DNA of 64,000 nucleotides from Telmatospirillum siberiense (GTDB lineage Bacteria; Pseudomonadota; Alphaproteobacteria; Rhodospirillales; Magnetospirillaceae): NCBI RefSeq assembly GCF_002845745.1, contig NZ_PIUM01000001.1, positions 248,001-312,000 of the forward strand, written 5' to 3'. The position numbers were made by a program, and so were the translations under genes. Each line of letters starts with the position of its first letter. Within the stretch, counting starts at the first letter, position 1. Shown in pieces: positions 61,102 to 64,000 of the stretch. The notes beneath the pieces were generated by a model. That model saw only the letters and a program-made list of their open reading frames with translations. It was not told where the DNA came from and did not search any database.

Positions 61102-62343
61102 GTGGAGGGGATCAATATGATGTGGGGAATCATGCCGGAATATTCCATCGGCGTGGAGGGCGGCCGGGCGGGGATTTTTCAACGGGTATGTTCGGTTTTC
61201 CTGGTTTTTTTGCGTCTGGGCCTGACCAGTTTCGGTGGGCCCGTGGCTCATCTCGGCTATTTCCGCGAGGAATTCGTCCGGCGGCGAATGTGGCTCGACG
61301 AGGCCGCCTATGCCGATATCGTCGCCTTGTGCCAGTTTCTGCCCGGTCCCGCCAGCAGTCAGGTGGGCATTTGCATCGGCCTCCAGCGGGCGGGGCTGGC
61401 GGGATCCTTGGCCGCCTGGCTGGGTTTTACCCTGCCGTCCGCCCTGGTTCTTTGGGCGTTTGCCTGCGGGATAGATGCCCTGGGCGATTTACGGCAGGCG
61501 ACGTGGTTGCACGGATTGAAGATCGTCGCGGTGTCCGTCGTCGCCCAGGCCGTGTGGGGCATGGCCCGGAGCCTTTGTCCCGACCGGCTGAGGATCAGTC
61601 TGGCGGTCGGTGCGGCCTTGCTGTCGCTCATCGCGCCGACGGTCATCGGCCAGATCGGAGCCATGGTCCTGGGGGGCGCGGTCGGCCTTATGGGACTGCC
61701 CCGGCCGCCGGCCAGGGACGATGGTAGCGCCTTGCCGAAGGTGCCCCCCGCCCTGGCGTGCTCCGCCCTCATCCTGTTCGTCGCCTTGCTGGCATTGTTG
61801 CCGGTGGTTGCCGCCGGCACGGGCAGTCAGACCTGGCGGTTGATCGACGGTTTCTTCCGTTCCGGGTCCCTCGTCTTTGGCGGGGGGCATGTGGTGCTGC
61901 CGTTGCTGCGGGCCGAAGTGGTGCAACCGGGCTGGATCGAGGGGGATGTTTTTCTGGCCGGCTACGGCGCCGCTCAGGCCGTTCCCGGTCCGTTGTTCAC
62001 CTTCGCCGCCTATCTGGGGGCCGCGATGAAGCCGGCGCCGCATGGATGGCTGGGGAGTGTGATCTGCCTGGGGGCGATTTTCCTGCCGTCCTTTCTGCTG
62101 GTGATCGGCGTCTTGCCGTTCTGGGATCGGCTGCGCCGGAAAGTTTGGGCCCGGGCGGCGTTGCAGGGGGTCAATGCGGCGGTGGTCGGCGTATTGCTGG
62201 CCGCCCTCTATTCGCCGGTGTGGACCAGCGCGATTTTCGCGCCGGCCGATTTCGGTCTTGCCCTGGTGGCCTTCCTGCTGCTGGTTTTCTGGCGGTTGCC
62301 GCCCTGGCTGGTGGTGATCATGGGGGCCCTGGCCACGGCGTAG
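61102..62343 (+). CDS. chrA: Chromate transporter, CHR family (ChrA)
   Basis: A 413-residue integral membrane protein of the long-chain CHR family with two homologous halves. The family motif appears as SFGGPVAHLGYF in the first half and FGGGHVVLPLL in the second, and FLPGPASSQVG and AVPGPLFTFA are the paired pore signatures. Members export chromate using the proton gradient. About ten helices are seen. No chrB regulator or other chromate gene is adjacent, so chromate is inferred from family. The first ATG at 61102 or the one at 61117/61132 may be the start. Confidence 0.9.
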   Translation: MEGINMMWGIMPEYSIGVEGGRAGIFQRVCSVFLVFLRLGLTSFGGPVAHLGYFREEFVRRRMWLDEAAYADIVALCQFLPGPASSQVGICIGLQRAGLAGSLAAWLGFTLPSALVLWAFACGIDALGDLRQATWLHGLKIVAVSVVAQAVWGMARSLCPDRLRISLAVGAALLSLIAPTVIGQIGAMVLGGAVGLMGLPRPPARDDGSALPKVPPALACSALILFVALLALLPVVAAGTGSQTWRLIDGFFRSGSLVFGGGHVVLPLLRAEVVQPGWIEGDVFLAGYGAAQAVPGPLFTFAAYLGAAMKPAPHGWLGSVICLGAIFLPSFLLVIGVLPFWDRLRRKVWARAALQGVNAAVVGVLLAALYSPVWTSAIFAPADFGLALVAFLLLVFWRLPPWLVVIMGALATA

Positions 62344-62436
62344 GAACCGTTTGGGGCCTTTCCCGATTGAGGTGTAGAATTTATCGGACGGCATCGTTGA
62401 CGGATCTCCTTTCGTTCTTTGGCTAAGGATGATGCG

Positions 62437-63189
62437 ATGTCCCGGATGGTCGCATTTCTCTGTTTCCTGATGTCGTTTCTCCTGGCGGGGGCCTATTGCC
62501 ATGCCGAGACCGTAAGGGTTCTGACCGGAAATATTGAGCCTTATGCGATCGAGAACGGTCCGCGTCCGGGTTTCGCCATCGAGATCGTCCAGGAAATGGG
62601 ACGGCGGGCCGGCATCGATGTCGAGATCAACTTCATGCCCTGGCAAAGGGCGTTGCTGGAGGCAAGCCTGGGGCACGATGTCGCCATCGTGCCCGTCGTG
62701 CGGACGGTCGAGCGGGAAGCACTCTATAGCTGGATCCAGCCGATCATGCCGGGCGAGCCATTTTATCTTCTGGCGATACGTCCCGACGTCGACATTTCCA
62801 GTTTCGAAGCCGTGAGGAATTCGGTGATCGGCGGCATGGCCAATGCTCCCGCCGAGAGCATCCTGAGGCGAGCCGGACTGCGGTATCTCGATCTGTCCAC
62901 CGACAATATCATCAACGCCAGAAAGTTGTTGGCCGGCCGCTTCGATGTTTGGTTCGCCCGCGAGGCGGAAGCCAAATTGGCGATGACCAGATTGGGCGAG
63001 AGCCCGGCCCGACTGCGCCGTGGATTCGTCGTCGATGCGCCGCCGAGCTATCTGGCGGCGTCGCGGGATTTCTCGCCGCTTATCGCCCGGCGGCTGGCCA
63101 AGGCCTTCGATTCCATGAAGGCGGACGGCAGTTACGAACGGATCGTCAACAGTTACGGCTATGGTTGGCTGGCCAGGCAAGGTCCGTGA
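62437..63189 (+). CDS. Lone extracellular solute-binding protein, family 3
   Basis: A 250-residue periplasmic protein with a signal peptide (AFLCFLMSFLLAGAYCHA) and a family 3 binding domain (TVRVLTGNIEPYAIENG, GFAIEIVQEMGRRAGI). No permease or ATPase is adjacent. Such stand-alone proteins often sense a ligand rather than transport it, or work with a distant transporter. It is convergent with the EAL gene, 18 bases apart. The ATG at 62437 follows AAGGATGATGC. Confidence 0.82.
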   Translation: MSRMVAFLCFLMSFLLAGAYCHAETVRVLTGNIEPYAIENGPRPGFAIEIVQEMGRRAGIDVEINFMPWQRALLEASLGHDVAIVPVVRTVEREALYSWIQPIMPGEPFYLLAIRPDVDISSFEAVRNSVIGGMANAPAESILRRAGLRYLDLSTDNIINARKLLAGRFDVWFAREAEAKLAMTRLGESPARLRRGFVVDAPPSYLAASRDFSPLIARRLAKAFDSMKADGSYERIVNSYGYGWLARQGP

Positions 63190-63207
63190 ATGGGGGCTCT
63201 TCTTTTA

Positions 63208-64000
63208 TTAAAAGACCGTATTTTGCCTTTCCTGCTTCAGCCACAGCACCAGGTTTTCTTCCGGCATTGGTTTGGCGAACAGGAAACCCTGCGCGACATC
63301 GCAGCCGATGTCGTGCAGATATTTCGCCTGCTCAGGGGTTTCGATGCCCTCCGCGACGGTGGTCAGGTTGAGCTTTCGACCGAGCGTCACGATGGTTTCG
63401 GTCAGATTCCCGCCCCGGTCTTGGCCGATTTCGCTCACGAAACTCCTGTCGATCTTCAATGTGCCGATAGGCATGAAATCGAGGCGTGACAGAGATGAGT
63501 AGCCGGTGCCGAAATCATCCAGTGCGACGCTGACGCCAAGTTGCTTGAGTTCGGCCAAGGTCGCCAGAACCTGCTTGGGGTCGTTCATGGTCAGGTTTTC
63601 GGTGATTTCCAGTTCCAACTGTGTGGGTTTCATGCCGTGATTTTCCAGAATGGCGGCGACGCGGCGCACGAAATCGGCGGAACGGAATTGCGTCAGGCTG
63701 GCGTTGACGGCGACGCGCGGCGGCGCGCCCGGCAAGGCCTGGACCTTGGTGAATAGCCGGCAGGCCTGGTCGAGGACCCAGTAGCCGATTTCGACGATCA
63801 GTCCGGAATCCTCGGCCAAGGGGATGAATACCGCCGGCGGCTGCACGAAACCGCCGCCCTGCGGCCAGCGGATCAAAGCCTCCATGCCCCACATCGTTTG
63901 GGTCTGAAACTCGATCTGGGGTTGATACCAGACCGACAACTCGCGCTTTTCAAACGCCAAATGCAGATCGCCGATGACGCTCAATCGCTGACGGAGCTTG
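63208..64000 (-). CDS. EAL domain protein (cyclic-di-GMP phosphodiesterase), truncated by window end
   Basis: The C-terminal 264 residues of a protein whose N-terminus lies beyond the window. The part seen is an EAL domain, which hydrolyses c-di-GMP: the EALIRW motif, the loop ENLTMNDPK, DDFGTGYSSL and the catalytic KIDRSFVSEIG and ETPEQAKYL are all present, so it should be active. The frame continues to the window edge with QRLSVIGDLHLAFEKREL, the usual link after a GGDEF or sensor domain. c-di-GMP may bear on pilus use, but nothing here ties it directly. Confidence 0.9.
   Translation of the reverse strand, partial: KLRQRLSVIGDLHLAFEKRELSVWYQPQIEFQTQTMWGMEALIRWPQGGGFVQPPAVFIPLAEDSGLIVEIGYWVLDQACRLFTKVQALPGAPPRVAVNASLTQFRSADFVRRVAAILENHGMKPTQLELEITENLTMNDPKQVLATLAELKQLGVSVALDDFGTGYSSLSRLDFMPIGTLKIDRSFVSEIGQDRGGNLTETIVTLGRKLNLTTVAEGIETPEQAKYLHDIGCDVAQGFLFAKPMPEENLVLWLKQERQNTVF

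Overview
The window reads as high-GC chromosomal DNA of an alphaproteobacterium, most likely a member of the Rhodospirillales (Magnetospirillum or Telmatospirillum type). This is inferred from the gene families, the dense ATGA/GTGA-overlapping operons and the use of the oxygen-independent ubiquinone genes ubiT-ubiU-ubiV; no rRNA or tRNA is present to confirm it. Nearly all of the window is coding. I saw no prophage, IS transposase or CRISPR array.

Layout. 1-5.8 kb holds housekeeping genes: a LOG-family nucleotide hydrolase, a YchJ-like SEC-C protein, an aldo/keto reductase, an ammonium transporter and D-3-phosphoglycerate dehydrogenase. 6.0-12.9 kb is a minus-strand operon of two transglutaminase-like proteins and a fused circularly permuted ATP-grasp/alpha-E protein (a predicted peptide-ligase system), with an orphan OmpR-type regulator divergent from it. 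14.0-15.4 kb encodes a degenerate receiver fused to pentapeptide repeats. 15.7-19.8 kb is a quinone block: a MenA-like prenyltransferase, a TlpA-like thioredoxin, then UbiT, UbiU and UbiV. A membrane class III nucleotide cyclase follows.

21.1-36.2 kb is a plus-strand MSHA-like type IV pilus locus: TPR protein, ExeA-like ATPase, prepilin peptidase, secretin, ABC-2 permease, an unknown protein, a major-type pilin, assembly ATPase, platform protein, PilM/N-like, PilO-like and PilP-like proteins, and an ABC ATPase. An ABC exporter is therefore built into the pilus operon. Converging on it (36.4-42.6 kb, minus strand) are Anbu (a proteasome-like peptidase), two large pseudopilins, a lytic transglycosylase with TPRs, and PilT.

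42.7-47.5 kb holds a MazEF module between strong hairpins, then a second ATP-grasp/alpha-E/transglutaminase operon, which together with Anbu makes the classical Anbu gene set. A hybrid histidine kinase and a NarL-type regulator lie just upstream. 49.9-51.3 kb has an HExxH protein and a secreted protein. 51.4-58.4 kb is a tight operon for uptake and breakdown of a sulfur amino acid: solute-binding protein, aminotransferase, two permeases, cysteine dioxygenase, four-domain rhodanese and cystathionine beta-lyase-like enzyme. 58.6-61 kb carries a MepK/LdtD-like peptidoglycan pair. A chromate transporter, a lone solute-binding protein and a truncated EAL protein end the window.

Four palindromic, MITE-like repeats of two related types lie in gaps between operons at about 5.8, 29.4, 40.0 and 51.3 kb. 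The most interesting points are the ABC transporter inside the pilus operon, the overlap of Anbu with a pseudopilin gene, the presence of two ATP-grasp/transglutaminase systems in one window, and the repeat family.
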